In this document: piece after piece, positions 6,745 to 15,722 of the stretch
Layout: the number at the start of each line of letters is the position of its first letter
How positions within the stretch are numbered: the first letter of the stretch is position 1
From: Gryganskiella cystojenkinii
Taxonomy: Eukaryota; Mortierellomycota; Mortierellomycetes; Mortierellales; Mortierellaceae
Assembly (NCBI GenBank): GCA_015852425.1
Contig: JAAAIG010000771.1
Location: 1-15,725, forward strand
Direction: 5' to 3'
DNA: 15,725 bases
Program-made: the position numbers and the translations under genes
Notes under the pieces: generated by a model
Database searches by the model: none
What the model saw: the letters and a program-made list of their open reading frames with translations, nothing else
What the model was told of the DNA's origin: nothing

Positions 6745-9700
6745 ATGCTCTCTCGAGAGACATCTTTTCAATCAAGAGCCAGCACTACCGAAAAGATGCC
6801 CTCCAAGAGAATGTCTTCCTATCAACAACAAAGCTTCTCTGCCTCTGCCCCTCCTCTGCCTCTGCCTCTGCCTCCGCCTCCGCCCTCAGTTCCTCTTCAA
6901 CATCAACATCACCATCGATCCATGTCAACTGCCTCTTCGGCGACCAGAGCAGTCCTCTCTCCTGAACCGACCACGCTTGCCAAGGAAAAAGAGTTTATGG
7001 CCAATGCCAGGATCCTGGCCCTCTCGAATCTGATTGACTCTATAACGGTCCCTCAGGCAAAGCAAGGCTACTATGGAAAGCAGCTCAAGATCATCGGCTC
7101 CACCTTGTCGTCTACAGCCACTTCTGGAGCAGAACTGGATATCACTGTCAAGGTAAGAGAAGAACAAAAAAAAAAATGGGCTTTAAGAAATAGGGATGGT
7201 CAGGATAGGTCACGAATCCAAACGCGAAAAAGTGACAAAACTAAAAAGTAGACCTGGACTTTTTCCAAAAAATAATATTAATAATAATAAATAGATTCAT
7301 ATCATCGAGGACACTTGGACAACTTGCCCGCTGCTCGCACCATCAACAGTCCTTCACAGATGGAAGGTCGACTATCTCAGCACATCATCATCAGGAACGG
7401 ATTATGAACGGTCCCAGGCCGAGTCTGTATCCGACATGAGTAAGCGTTGATCTCCGATATTTATCTTTACCGTTATTTCTTTTTGGTTCCATATTGATTA
7501 TACCGCTGAACTGACTTTGACCATGCATGCACTTTTTTTTCCCTTCTCGATGTTTGACAGTTTTCTCCTTGGACGAAAAAATTACCGACTTCAGTAAGCA
7601 TACCCATGTGATTGAAACCACTCCAGAGTTATGTAAACGTATTACTGATGATTCCAATATTGCCTTATCCTCTTTTAACCTGTTTATTTATTCCCTCGTT
7701 CAAAATAGTTTCATCGATGGACGAGAAGAGGTCATCACGGATTCTCGACACAGCAGAGACCATCTCACCATCCCCATCACCCACTCATCAACAACAGCAA
7801 CAACATCAACAGCGACTGCTGCAACAGCAGCAGAGGCGTATGCGACCTATATCGGTGGCGTCCATGTCCTCCTACGCGACTCAGTCTGCCGTACCGGAAA
7901 CCCATGTGGCTGTTTTGAACAGCGCCCTCAGTCTCGTAGCCAACAAGGCCGGTGACTATTTAGTCCACCTATCTGTTCATGTACCCCTTGTTGCAGGAGC
8001 CAACTCGCCAAGCATTCATCTGCCACTAATTCCAAAGTGCAGGAGCAACTTTATCAAGTTTCATGTGGGACGGGAACGAGACGAGCTTGAGGGCGAATCT
8101 TCGAGTTCAACCCTGGCTGGTGCGCAGAAGGAATCAAGAGTCTTTGAGGAGCTCTCGGGACTCGAGTTCAATGTTTACCCCTCTGTCGCACCCCTGGAAG
8201 AGGCCCATCTGAACCCAGACTCGGATGAGGATGCCGAATTTTGGCTCGAGGCTCAAGAAGAGCTCGTCGGACGCCAGGGTGTCGTCGAGAAACTCACGAC
8301 TGAGGATGACCAACTCCAAGACACCTCCTCCGATGTAAACGACAGACTGGAGGAAGAATCTAATGCCGAACGGTGGCAAATCGTTGGATGCTTTACACCA
8401 AGCTCCTCTCTTCACGTTGCCTGGATGCCTCAGGAGGTTCCGGGATTCGTCCTGGAGGTCGAGCATGATACCAAGGTCGATATCAAGGGTCTTCCTGATG
8501 GTCCCAAATCCTCCTCGATGCTCAAAGACCGCAGACGAAAAGATCCCGAGGAGAATCATCAGCGTGATCGACTTGAGCAGGACGATGAGGAGGGATCAAT
8601 TGTCTATGAACATCTCGAAATGGACGACGGCGATTTGGTCATTTCAGTCGAGTCTGATACTAGTCTCACACTCCAACGTCTTGGCTGGAAGCAACCATTT
8701 GCTGAAATCTCCATCTCGGCTCCAACGATGGATCAGGGACAAACCATCGATTCCTCGTCGTTTGATATTTCTGGCCCTGCGGTCCAGGATTGGGAACTGG
8801 TTCAGCAAGATGAGGACGCCTTCAGTGAGTCTGGCGCTGACGGAAACGCAGAGTCGTACGAGTCTTCTCATTACAAGGTCTGGTTCTTTGCGGGAACAGA
8901 GGGCAAGACTGAGGTCAACATTAAGTTCAATATTAGTCAGGCTGTCACGGTCGGTTGCGGAAAGGATATTCTCAGTAGCATTCCTCGGATCGATGTTCTT
9001 GGAGCACTGAATGTTAAGGGACGGATTCAAGTACACACTGGTCATAACCTGGCAATCCAACGGACTATTTCACACAACGTTCAACTCTCTCCGGCCGAGG
9101 CGCAACTGATCCCAGACAGCAATCTCGCCTTGCGACTCCAGTCTGCACTCCATTTTCAATTTCAGTCTTCGGATTACAATTTGACTGTGGTCGCTCAACG
9201 ATACCAGGCTGTTCCTCGGATTGCAAGGATAGAACGGATTCGAGCCGAGATTGGTGTCTCTTCCGGTCAACAACCAGGATTTGCCAGGGTGACACTCTCG
9301 AACGTGATTTTGCCCCAGCAGAACGATCGGTATCTGAGGATCCATCAGCTCGAGCGGGCAGAGATCTGGAATGTCATGGTGAACGGGAATCAGTGCTCGA
9401 AATTGATTCAATATGTCGACAAGCGCCAACAAGGGTTGAGAACGGTTCTGGTACCTATCCCAGGAGAAGCCATGGATGACGCCGAGAAGCCTCATCAGGT
9501 CGAGATCAGCTATGGCTTTCATACCTCTGTGCAGGATGAAGACGGAGACAGCACGATTGTCGACCTCGTCGTTCCTGCTGTCAATCTCCCTGTTGGAGAG
9601 TACCTGGTGGTCGCCAGTCTCCCGCGACTAACTGAAGGCAAGAATAGACTGCATGTACGCTCACCATTAAGATAATTGATTCAGGGTTTATCGCTAACAT

Positions 9701-10828
9701 TGTCACTATTTTGTCACATTCTTAGGATTGGACTATGACACTCCAACAGGCGACTTTGAGATTATGTCCAAGGAGGGTCAACCAAACCAACGCATGACGA
9801 TTACGTATGGAGCTTACATGACCCTTGGCCGGCCCAAGCTCCGCATTGCAACCATTACTGCTCCAGTACATACTCCTGCTACAGCAACTGTGATTCGACA
9901 TGGCGATGCCTCGGGTGTCGGACAGGATTCGGACGTTATGGATAACGTAATTGAACAGATTAGCAGAACACCAGCACATAATGCCGGTGGAGCACATCAT
10001 CCTCAACAACCGCCGTACATGACCACAGCGACAGCGGGTGCCACAGTCACCCATCCAGCAAACCAACGCCATCCTCAGCAACCGCTAGAGCCCCAAAACC
10101 CTCAGATCGAACTCTTCTCGGGATCACCCGCGGCGAATGGTTCGGTCCTTGTGAGTACCAGCATGTCATCGAACACGGCGCAGGGCTCGATGCTTTCACC
10201 TCAGATCCGGGGCTCGGTTCAACATGCGGGATCTCCATCTTCTCTGGCCAGTCCGACCAAGCGCGCTCTTGACCTCATTCAGTCCTGGTGGAAGCAAGTT
10301 ATGGCACCTTTGGTGGCTTTTTTCCTGGTGATCATGATCATCAACGTGGCGGCTTTTCAGGAAACACGGATCACGTCCCTGGATCTCGTGGGCATGCCTG
10401 CATGGATGAAGCCTTTCGCAAAGATTGGTAGACTTTGGCATGACTCTGGTGTGCTGCACCATAATCAGCAGCATCGGTCGCAACAGCAATTGTGGGAGCA
10501 GCGGTCTGAGGAAGATTTTGATATGCCACCTCCATTTGATGGATATTGGACAATGAGCTATGTCACCCCACCCAGTAAACCCACTGCTGCCAACAGCGGT
10601 TCTACCCATGCCGCCAAGAAGGAGGCACCTCGGCCAAACGATCTGGAGCTTCGTCAGCCCGAGATCTCGAAAAAGGCTCGGGATGAGTTTGAGGATGAGT
10701 TCGAGTCTCAGCAGCAAGACAAGCAACAACTCGGTGGTTTCTTTCGACTGATCCAGATCCTGAAGGAGATTGTGCGAGGACTCACTGTACCTTCTTCAAA
10801 GGAGACGTCCGAGGAGGAGTCATCGTAA
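6745..10828 (+). CDS. Large single-pass membrane protein of unknown function (1205 aa, five exons)
   Basis: I do not recognise this protein. Exons 6745-7152, 7295-7439, 7561-7593, 7709-9637 and 9726-10828 join in frame to 1206 codons including TAA. Introns are 142, 121, 115 and 88 nt. Three are GT-AG (GTAAGA, GTAAGC, GTAAGC) and the last is GC-AG (AAG/GCAAGA) with a CTAAC branch site. ATG 6745 is the first after an in-frame TAA at 6721. Residues 1-80 are disordered, with Q, H and a proline run (36-50). Residues 90-185 look folded. Residues 215-240 are Gln-rich. About 260-900 has alternating hydrophobic residues typical of beta sandwiches, with acidic loops (for example LEQDDEEGS); YKVWFFAGTEGKTEVNIKF begins near 584. 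About 890-1020 is Ser/Thr/Pro/Gln-rich. One transmembrane helix lies at 1031-1050 (MAPLVAFFLVIMIINVAAFQ), followed by a 155-residue polar tail with an amphipathic FFRLIQILKEIVRGL. No signal peptide is seen. Poly(A) signal is at 10848. Confidence 0.82.
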
Positions 10829-11093
10829 TCCAAAAGTTTTTCTACAGAATAAACACACACACGCACAAGCGAACCTCAGTGGTTTTGCATAAAAATCGCC
10901 AAATGAACACGTACTGGCGCTCTTTCGATCCTTTGCGTTTTTTCTTTTTGATGACCAGGAGGAGCTCTTTGAGAGAAAGAATGAGAAAATACCTCTTGAT
11001 GTTCGTACTGACGACTCGTCGACCGTATCTCCACAAGGTCGCCTCCTCTGGATATCCTTGACCGTACCGAGTCCACCTTTGTGACATGACCCA
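10829..11093. other. Short intergenic stretch after the large membrane protein gene
   Basis: It holds the 3'UTR of the preceding gene and then about 200 bp in which overlapping minus-strand frames of 70-100 codons exist but show no recognisable domain. Some of it may be the decayed 3' part of the adjacent Sel1-repeat pseudogene. Confidence 0.4.
10848..10853 (+). promoter_or_regulatory. Poly(A) signal (AATAAA) of the large membrane protein gene
   Basis: AATAAA occurs 20 nt past the TAA stop, followed by an ACACACAC stretch. Confidence 0.55.
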
Positions 11094-11578
11094 TCAAGGG
11101 ATGTCCTCAGCCTGAGCACGTCTTAGGAACCAATTAAACGCCTCCTGGGGCATACGGATACCCTTACCTTCCTTGTACATGATCGCGACATATCGCATAT
11201 CGATCGCATGACCTCTTGAGGTCGCGCCATCTGCCATTCGAACGCCTCGACCCAATCGTTTCGAAGTTTTGGCCGAGTTGGCATTATCATGGGCTGAACA
11301 ATCAACTCTTGGTCCTTGGCCGCATCCTTGGAGCCATCGTTCTGACATTTCAGGTAAGAGATTCGCCGGATCATAGGCAGCTTCCTGGTAATGTGCGTTC
11401 TCGTACTGGGCAAATTTCATTTTGCCGTCCTTCTGCACAAAATCGCCCCCTCTTGTACATCATGCTCAGGTTGTAAAAGGCCTCCCTTGCCGGATCCGAG
11501 TTCTGCAACTTATTGGAACCATTCAAAGGCCATCCTCTTGCTGGCAGCGACAGCGCGTCCGTCAATATACGATTGTGC
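11094..11578 (-). pseudogene. Broken Sel1-like repeat gene fragment
   Basis: Three minus-strand frames together recall Sel1-like repeats (TPR-related helical repeats of about 36 residues that act as protein scaffolds). From 11578 one frame reads AQSYIDGRAVAASKRMAFEW and ends in a TAA at 11512-11510. A second frame continues with DPAREAFYNLSMMYKRG. Near a G5 run (11450-11446) the reading shifts to DFVQKDGKMKFAQYENAHYQ. The middle is best in yet another frame (YLKCQNDGSKDAAKD). The last unit, DMRYVAIMYKEGKGI then PQEAFNWFLRRAQAED, is the clearest and ends in TGA at 11094-11096. No splice sites would restore the frame, so I call it a pseudogene. A sequencing slip at the G5 run could explain one break but not all. 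Confidence 0.62.
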
Positions 11579-11613
11579 GGAGAAAATTGAATTGAAGGAG
11601 TTTCTGAGCCCTC

Positions 11614-11619
11614 TTTATT
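11614..11619 (-). promoter_or_regulatory. Possible poly(A) signal (AATAAA) of the F-box gene
   Basis: TTTATT on the plus strand reads AATAAA on the minus strand, about 125 nt past the F-box gene's TGA stop. Confidence 0.35.
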
Positions 11620-11742
11620 TGCACGTTGGTCGTAAGCTTCCTATTTCTGTAATCTATTTTGTTTTCGCACAACGTTGCTGTATTGAATAGATATAGACGT
11701 ATGCTTTCCTTTCGTGCATGCTCTCTTTCTCCTTCCTTTCGT

Positions 11743-13420
11743 TCATCTACAAAGACAACAGCTGTTGAGATCTGGCCAGATCCTCAAGAGTTTTGGTCCC
11801 AACGGTAACCAGCCCTTGATCTGTCGAGCAGAACGGACTTCCCAACCGTCTTCATTTGAGAAGAGTGGCCGAATCGTCCTGGAGTGCTGTAGGGTTGAAC
11901 CCGGTTCGAGATCAAAGCCAAGGAATTTTGGGAAAATGGCTGGATCGAGACCTTCTTTGGACTCGAGAGCCAGAAATAATTCTGAAATTGATTTCAATTG
12001 AACGAGTCTGTCCCACAATTGACGGCATCGTTCTTCCTCTTCTGAGAAGGACGAAAAGGAGGCAGAGGTGGTGGGGGGTATAGGTCGGATTAATCTGATC
12101 TCAAGGATCTGAAGCCGACGACAGACCCAAGGTAGTGGTTGGGTCTCGGGTGCAGCCCACGGAACGAATGATCGCAATGCGCGATCCAAGTATGCTTCTT
12201 CATGTTCTTCCCCTTCCTCGGGGTCTTGGTGACCAAGGTCCTTATTTTGGTGATCGTGGCTGCGGCCAGCGCTTCTGGCTTCTCGAAGGATGGCCTTCAT
12301 TGTCTTACTATCCTTTTTCAACTCTCTGATTCGCTCTTCAGCCTCTCGTCGCCGGACCTCCTCTGCAGCCGAACCTTCTCCCTGGACGACTTCTGTAATC
12401 TTCAGCTTTCCGCCACGAAACTCTTCTAGTCGAGGACAAGAGGCTAACATCCCTTGGGTCATCCAACTGTCCGCGTTCAATCCGACAACCTCGAGATGCT
12501 CGAAATCACCTCGATCCAGCAGAGCCTTGTAGGACAGGACCCCGAAGCGAGCGGAGGTCACGATCAATCGTCGAATCGGTTTTGGACAAGACTTTAAAAA
12601 TGTGGCGAGATAATTATCCGAAAATCTCGGTCTTTGTTGAGCAATATGACCACCTTTAATATTGATCGAGCTCAGCCTGGGCCACCAGCAACAGTTGCTG
12701 TTGTTGTTATTGTTGCTGTTGTTGCTGTTGTTGCTGTTGTTGTTGTTGGTGTTGGTGTTGGATGGGGAATGAAGAACCTGACCAAGAGCCTGGACAAACG
12801 CGACAATGTCCCTGCGATAGCTTCGCCCCAAGGTCCAAGACAAGGATTCGAGTTTGGTTGATTTTTGGAATAACTGGAACCGGGTTTTTTGCCAGTCAAT
12901 CCTGTGGAAGATGATGGTTTTATATTTATAATCATCTGCGTCTTTGACGATCAATTCTTTCAGTTCTGGGAACCCGGCCCAAGAAGAAGAAGAAGAAGAA
13001 GAAGAAGTGGATTCGTTCTCGTCCAATAATCCCCCTTCACTGGTGGACAAAAATGAAGCGTCTACTCTAGGCCAACAATAGATCAACTCGAGTTTGGTCA
13101 GCCTGGGCGCCAGGTCCATGACCCTGTTCAGAAACTGGCTCTCGAGTCTAGCCTGGAACAAGGTCAGGGACATTAAACGACGAACGGATCCTGCGATCCA
13201 TTCCAAGGGTCGTGGGTCAGTCTCATCACCCGGGATCCGACTTGATTCTGCATGGAGGATGAATTCTCGGATGCCTGGGTTCTGTTGGATCAAGCGTTTC
13301 GTGACCAAACTGGGCACCGTGATCTGGAGAGTGAGAGTCTTGAGAGACCGACATTCTTGAAGTACACGTTCATAAGGTGCTGTTGATGAAGAAAGGTCGT
13401 TCTGCGGCTGCTGTTGTTGC

Positions 13421-13451
<31 letters not shown>

Positions 13452-13680
13452 GCTGTTGTTGTTCCTGCCGGACTACTGTATCGTTGATCTTGCGAAGATG
13501 GAGATCCTGGGCGAAACAAAGGTATTTTTTGGTCGTGTTGCCGACACTGCCGACGTGGGCTTTGGAATTGAGTAAAGGGAGAAAAGTCTCGTGCCAGGAT
13601 TTTGAGACGAGGAGACAGGCATGTTGATCATAGGGTCCCAACATGGATCCGACCATAAAACGGATTTCGGGTAGATCCAT
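11743..13680 (-). CDS. F-box/leucine-rich-repeat-like protein with poly-Q and poly-N/S tracts
   Basis: This intronless gene encodes 645 aa. The start ATG follows a run of 12 A. Residues 2-38 (LPEIRFMVGSMLG, then LLVSKSWHETFLPLL) fit the short F-box found in many fungal F-box/LRR proteins. The F-box binds Skp1 of SCF ubiquitin ligases (family knowledge). A run of 18 Gln fills 74-91. The rest contains irregular Leu-rich segments such as RRLMSLTLFQARLES, LTKLELIYCWPRV, FPELKELIV, LESLSWTLG and FEHLEVVGLNADSW, consistent with a degenerate LRR solenoid that selects substrates. Other low-complexity parts are poly-Ser (about 12982-13006), an Asn/Ser run (12694-12762) and a charged Glu/Arg/Lys segment including RRREAEERIRELKKDSK. 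Such genes form large families in these fungi, with unknown substrates. The F-box call is by pattern, not by a complete profile. Confidence 0.78.
12694..12762 (-). repeat. AAC-rich triplet tract (coding Asn/Ser/Thr)
   Basis: About 23 triplets read on the minus strand as mostly AAC with AGC, ACC and one AAT. They give an Asn-rich stretch with interspersed Ser and Thr in the F-box protein. Confidence 0.8.
12982..13006 (-). repeat. TCT triplet tract (coding poly-Ser)
   Basis: A run of AGA/AAG triplets on the plus strand reads TCT TCT on the coding strand and gives about nine Ser before WAGFPELKEL in the F-box protein. Confidence 0.75.
13408..13461 (-). repeat. CAA/CAG triplet tract (coding 18 Gln)
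   Basis: Eighteen consecutive Gln codons, mainly CAA with four interrupting CAG, lie between Glu73 and Pro92 of the F-box protein. The central stretch is ten uninterrupted CAA codons, which makes it a likely length-variable site. Confidence 0.85.
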
Positions 13681-13925
13681 TTTTTTTTTTTTGGATTGGC
13701 AAAGTGGGAAAACGAGAGGTCAAGAAGGATGAGTTCCGTGATGAATAATAGTACATGAAAAGAGTTGACCCCTTTTGCCGCGCAACTTTTTAGGTTTAGG
13801 CTGCGGTTTGCTGCACTGCCACTTTCCAAACCTTTTATAATGCCCAGTGCCGCAGCACAAGAGATGCATTTATTTCTTCTCCCCTCACTTTTTTCTGCAT
13901 TTGCATTTGAAATCGATTACAAGAA
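13681..13925. promoter_or_regulatory. Divergent promoter region between F-box and dioxygenase genes
   Basis: A 245-bp gap lies between divergent starts. A TATAA at 13836-13840 lies about 86 bp before the rightward ATG and is a plausible TATA box. It sits inside an inverted repeat, GCTGCGG at 13800-13806 and CCGCAGC at 13850-13856, with TGCACTG/CAGTGC just inside it. A T12 run lies directly upstream of the leftward ATG. Confidence 0.5.
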
Positions 13926-15125
13926 ATGTCGCATGTGAATAGTCCAAATGATATACCGAATGTGTACCCACCCATCTTTGAGCCTTCGCAGACGGACGAG
14001 ATTCAGGACTACTTGAGAACCGAGGGGTATGTCGCTGTGCAGGTAACGACCGAAGAGGAGGCGCGGGCGAGATACTCAGAGTTCTGGGCGTTTCTGGAGG
14101 CCCTGGGATCTGGGATTTCGCGCTACGATACCTCGACGTGGGATAAGGCTTCTACGTGGCCGCAACAAGACCATGGCATTTTGTTTGGATACGGTGTCGG
14201 GCAGGCGGATTTTGCTTGGAGGATACGAGTTGAGCCGAACGTGGTCAAGGTGTTTGCGGATCTGTGGAACGTACCGACGACCAAGCTGTTGACGAGCTTT
14301 GACGGCGCCAACATGTATCCGAACCCACGCTATGCGCACAATGCGGGAGGTGAGGGCGACAGTGAGGTGAACACAAGTACGGTAGAGATTCCATACGGAT
14401 ATGGAGCGGAGGGCGAAGGTGAAGGTGAGGGCCGAGAGGTCGAAGTCAAGGTTGCTGTCGCAACGCGGGCACCTATGCTTCCAGAGGCAGTCAAGACAGG
14501 GGCGGACAAGTTGGGCTTGGTCCACACAACGGGGAGCTACCGAATGTGGCCTCACCGCGACCAGAAACCCTCGCGACAAGAGAGGATTTGCGTGCAGGGG
14601 CTGTACAGCATGCTGCCGAATACGGGTCCGTCTGATGGCGGATTGGTCGTCTACCCAAGAACGCACACAATCGACTGGACGGAGCGGGATGTGAGGGCCA
14701 AGACGAGTGGCGACTGGTACAGGACCCCGACGGACGCACCCGAGATCGATCCCAAGAACGCGGCTGTGCTGCGGACACCAGCGGGCTGTCTGCTTCTGTG
14801 GGACTCGCGTCTGATCCACTGCAACCGGCCGCCAACAGCCGAGGGCCGCACGAGGGCTGTGTCATACGTTTGCATGCTACCCAAAGGAAACGCGACAAAA
14901 GCAGCGCTCGCGCAGCGACAAAAGGCCTACACGGCATTCAAGACGACGACCCACTGGCCCTACCCGGTGACTGTGAACGATGAGGATCATTCGATCAAGT
15001 TGATCAAACCGGATGCAGTCATGAAGAAGCTACAAAAGTCCAAGTCCTTTGGAGTGGACGATCCGATGGTCAGAAGCCTGGTGGGGTATGATGAGGGATC
15101 TATCTTCTCCTTGCTAAAGAAGTAA
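13926..15125 (+). CDS. Phytanoyl-CoA dioxygenase (PhyH)-like Fe(II)/2-oxoglutarate oxygenase
   Basis: This intronless gene encodes 399 aa. ATG follows TACAAGAA. The fold is recognisable from the N-terminal YLRTEGYVAV helix-strand unit and the iron site: His210-x-Asp212 in YRMWPHRDQKPS, and the distal His298 in LLLWDSRLIHCNRP. Arg308 or Arg310 in GRTRAVSYVCML, 10-12 residues later, is the expected 2-oxoglutarate anchor. GGLVVYPRTHT is the usual PhyH segment in which the product is retained before the strand leading to DSR. Members hydroxylate diverse substrates using O2 and 2-oxoglutarate; the substrate here cannot be told. Between residues 135 and 200 is an insert with GEGEGEGEG-like low complexity (162-169), probably a surface loop. 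No targeting signal or SKL-type peroxisomal end is present; the protein ends SLLKK. Codon use looks more GC-rich than in its neighbours. Confidence 0.88.
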   Translation: MSHVNSPNDIPNVYPPIFEPSQTDEIQDYLRTEGYVAVQVTTEEEARARYSEFWAFLEALGSGISRYDTSTWDKASTWPQQDHGILFGYGVGQADFAWRIRVEPNVVKVFADLWNVPTTKLLTSFDGANMYPNPRYAHNAGGEGDSEVNTSTVEIPYGYGAEGEGEGEGREVEVKVAVATRAPMLPEAVKTGADKLGLVHTTGSYRMWPHRDQKPSRQERICVQGLYSMLPNTGPSDGGLVVYPRTHTIDWTERDVRAKTSGDWYRTPTDAPEIDPKNAAVLRTPAGCLLLWDSRLIHCNRPPTAEGRTRAVSYVCMLPKGNATKAALAQRQKAYTAFKTTTHWPYPVTVNDEDHSIKLIKPDAVMKKLQKSKSFGVDDPMVRSLVGYDEGSIFSLLKK

Positions 15126-15593
15126 CGGTCGTCTATTTTATAGAATTTGAATAGTAAACTCCTTCTTGCATAATGTCTTTTGTCGGTCCGCTTACCCTCT
15201 TCTCATTGCTCCTTACTGGACGTGCTTCATTGTTCCTGGTCACCTCGGTCTCTTTTCTTTCATCCTTCGCCTCCACTCTTTCTTTCAATCACTCTCCACG
15301 TCCCCCGCCCTCCTTCTATGCCCTCTTCATATCATTTTGCCTTTCTTTAATCCTTCGCAACACCATTGTCACCAGCCGCATTAACTTATTCCATGCTGTC
15401 GAAAAATACTCTACGTCATTCTCGGTCGACATCGATCTATCAAAGCCATTTTGATCAGCTCAAGAAGGCCATCAAAATGTCGACAAGAGGAACGCGTTAG
15501 TCCATGTCGATGCAGATGAGTCCGACCATTGGCGCGATTCGATTCCTGTTGTCCCAACCAACAATCGTCAGCCAAAAGAATCTTCAACTTGTA
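15126..15593. other. Region after the dioxygenase gene, no confident gene
   Basis: The first 250 bp are pyrimidine-rich, like a 3'UTR or a promoter. A short frame from ATG 15393 (MLSKNTLRHSRSTSIYQSHF) runs to a TAG near 15500, and another coding-like frame (NALVHVDADESDHWRDSIPV) runs on to a TAA at 15596-15598. They do not join without a shift, so a broken gene or the first exon of a gene leaving the window are both possible. A perfect 9-bp hairpin with a 15-nt loop (CATTTTGAT at 15447-15455, ATCAAAATG at 15471-15479) lies inside it. Confidence 0.35.
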
Positions 15594-15722
15594 TTTAACA
15601 AGGCTGGGTGAGAATACTACTTCTTTGTCAGCTACCGGTTTTGTTCAGTTTCTTCCCGCTTAAACTAAGATAATCAAGCGCAACCAAGAAAAATGGTGGT
15701 ATTCTTACCCAACCTTGTTAAA
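15594..15722. mobile_element. Short inverted-repeat element (MITE candidate)
   Basis: Two arms of 27 bp face each other at 15594-15620 and 15696-15722, with 75 bp between them. The left arm starts TTTAACAAGGCTGGGTGAG and the right arm ends TTACCCAACCTTGTTAAA. I count three mismatches over the 27 bp. TA (or TTAA) flanks both ends just outside ACAAGG...CCTTGT, which fits a TA target duplication as made by Tc1/mariner-type transposases, or TTAA as in piggyBac types. No transposase is encoded, so it would be non-autonomous. A plain hairpin of another origin is the alternative. Confidence 0.55.

Noticed and set aside
6452..7033. Plus-strand frame of 193 codons over the start of the large gene
   Set aside because: It is out of phase with the exon that joins to the rest of the gene and has only low-complexity content.
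9655..9725. GT donor at 9655 (GTACGC) for the last intron of the large gene
   Set aside because: It is in phase 0, so exon 5 would be read as GAT TGG ACT and hit a stop about 23 codons later, losing the membrane helix frame.
12672..12935. Plus- and minus-strand frames with Val- or Thr-rich repeats
   Set aside because: They are other-frame readings of the AAC triplet tract inside the F-box gene.
14076..14819. Minus-strand frame of 247 codons
   Set aside because: It is a shadow of the GC-rich dioxygenase gene and has no domain; the plus strand carries the iron-site motifs.
15173..15454. Plus-strand hydrophobic frame of 93 codons
   Set aside because: The hydrophobic residues come from a pyrimidine-rich stretch (many TTC, CTC, TCC codons) after the dioxygenase gene, with no conserved-looking content.
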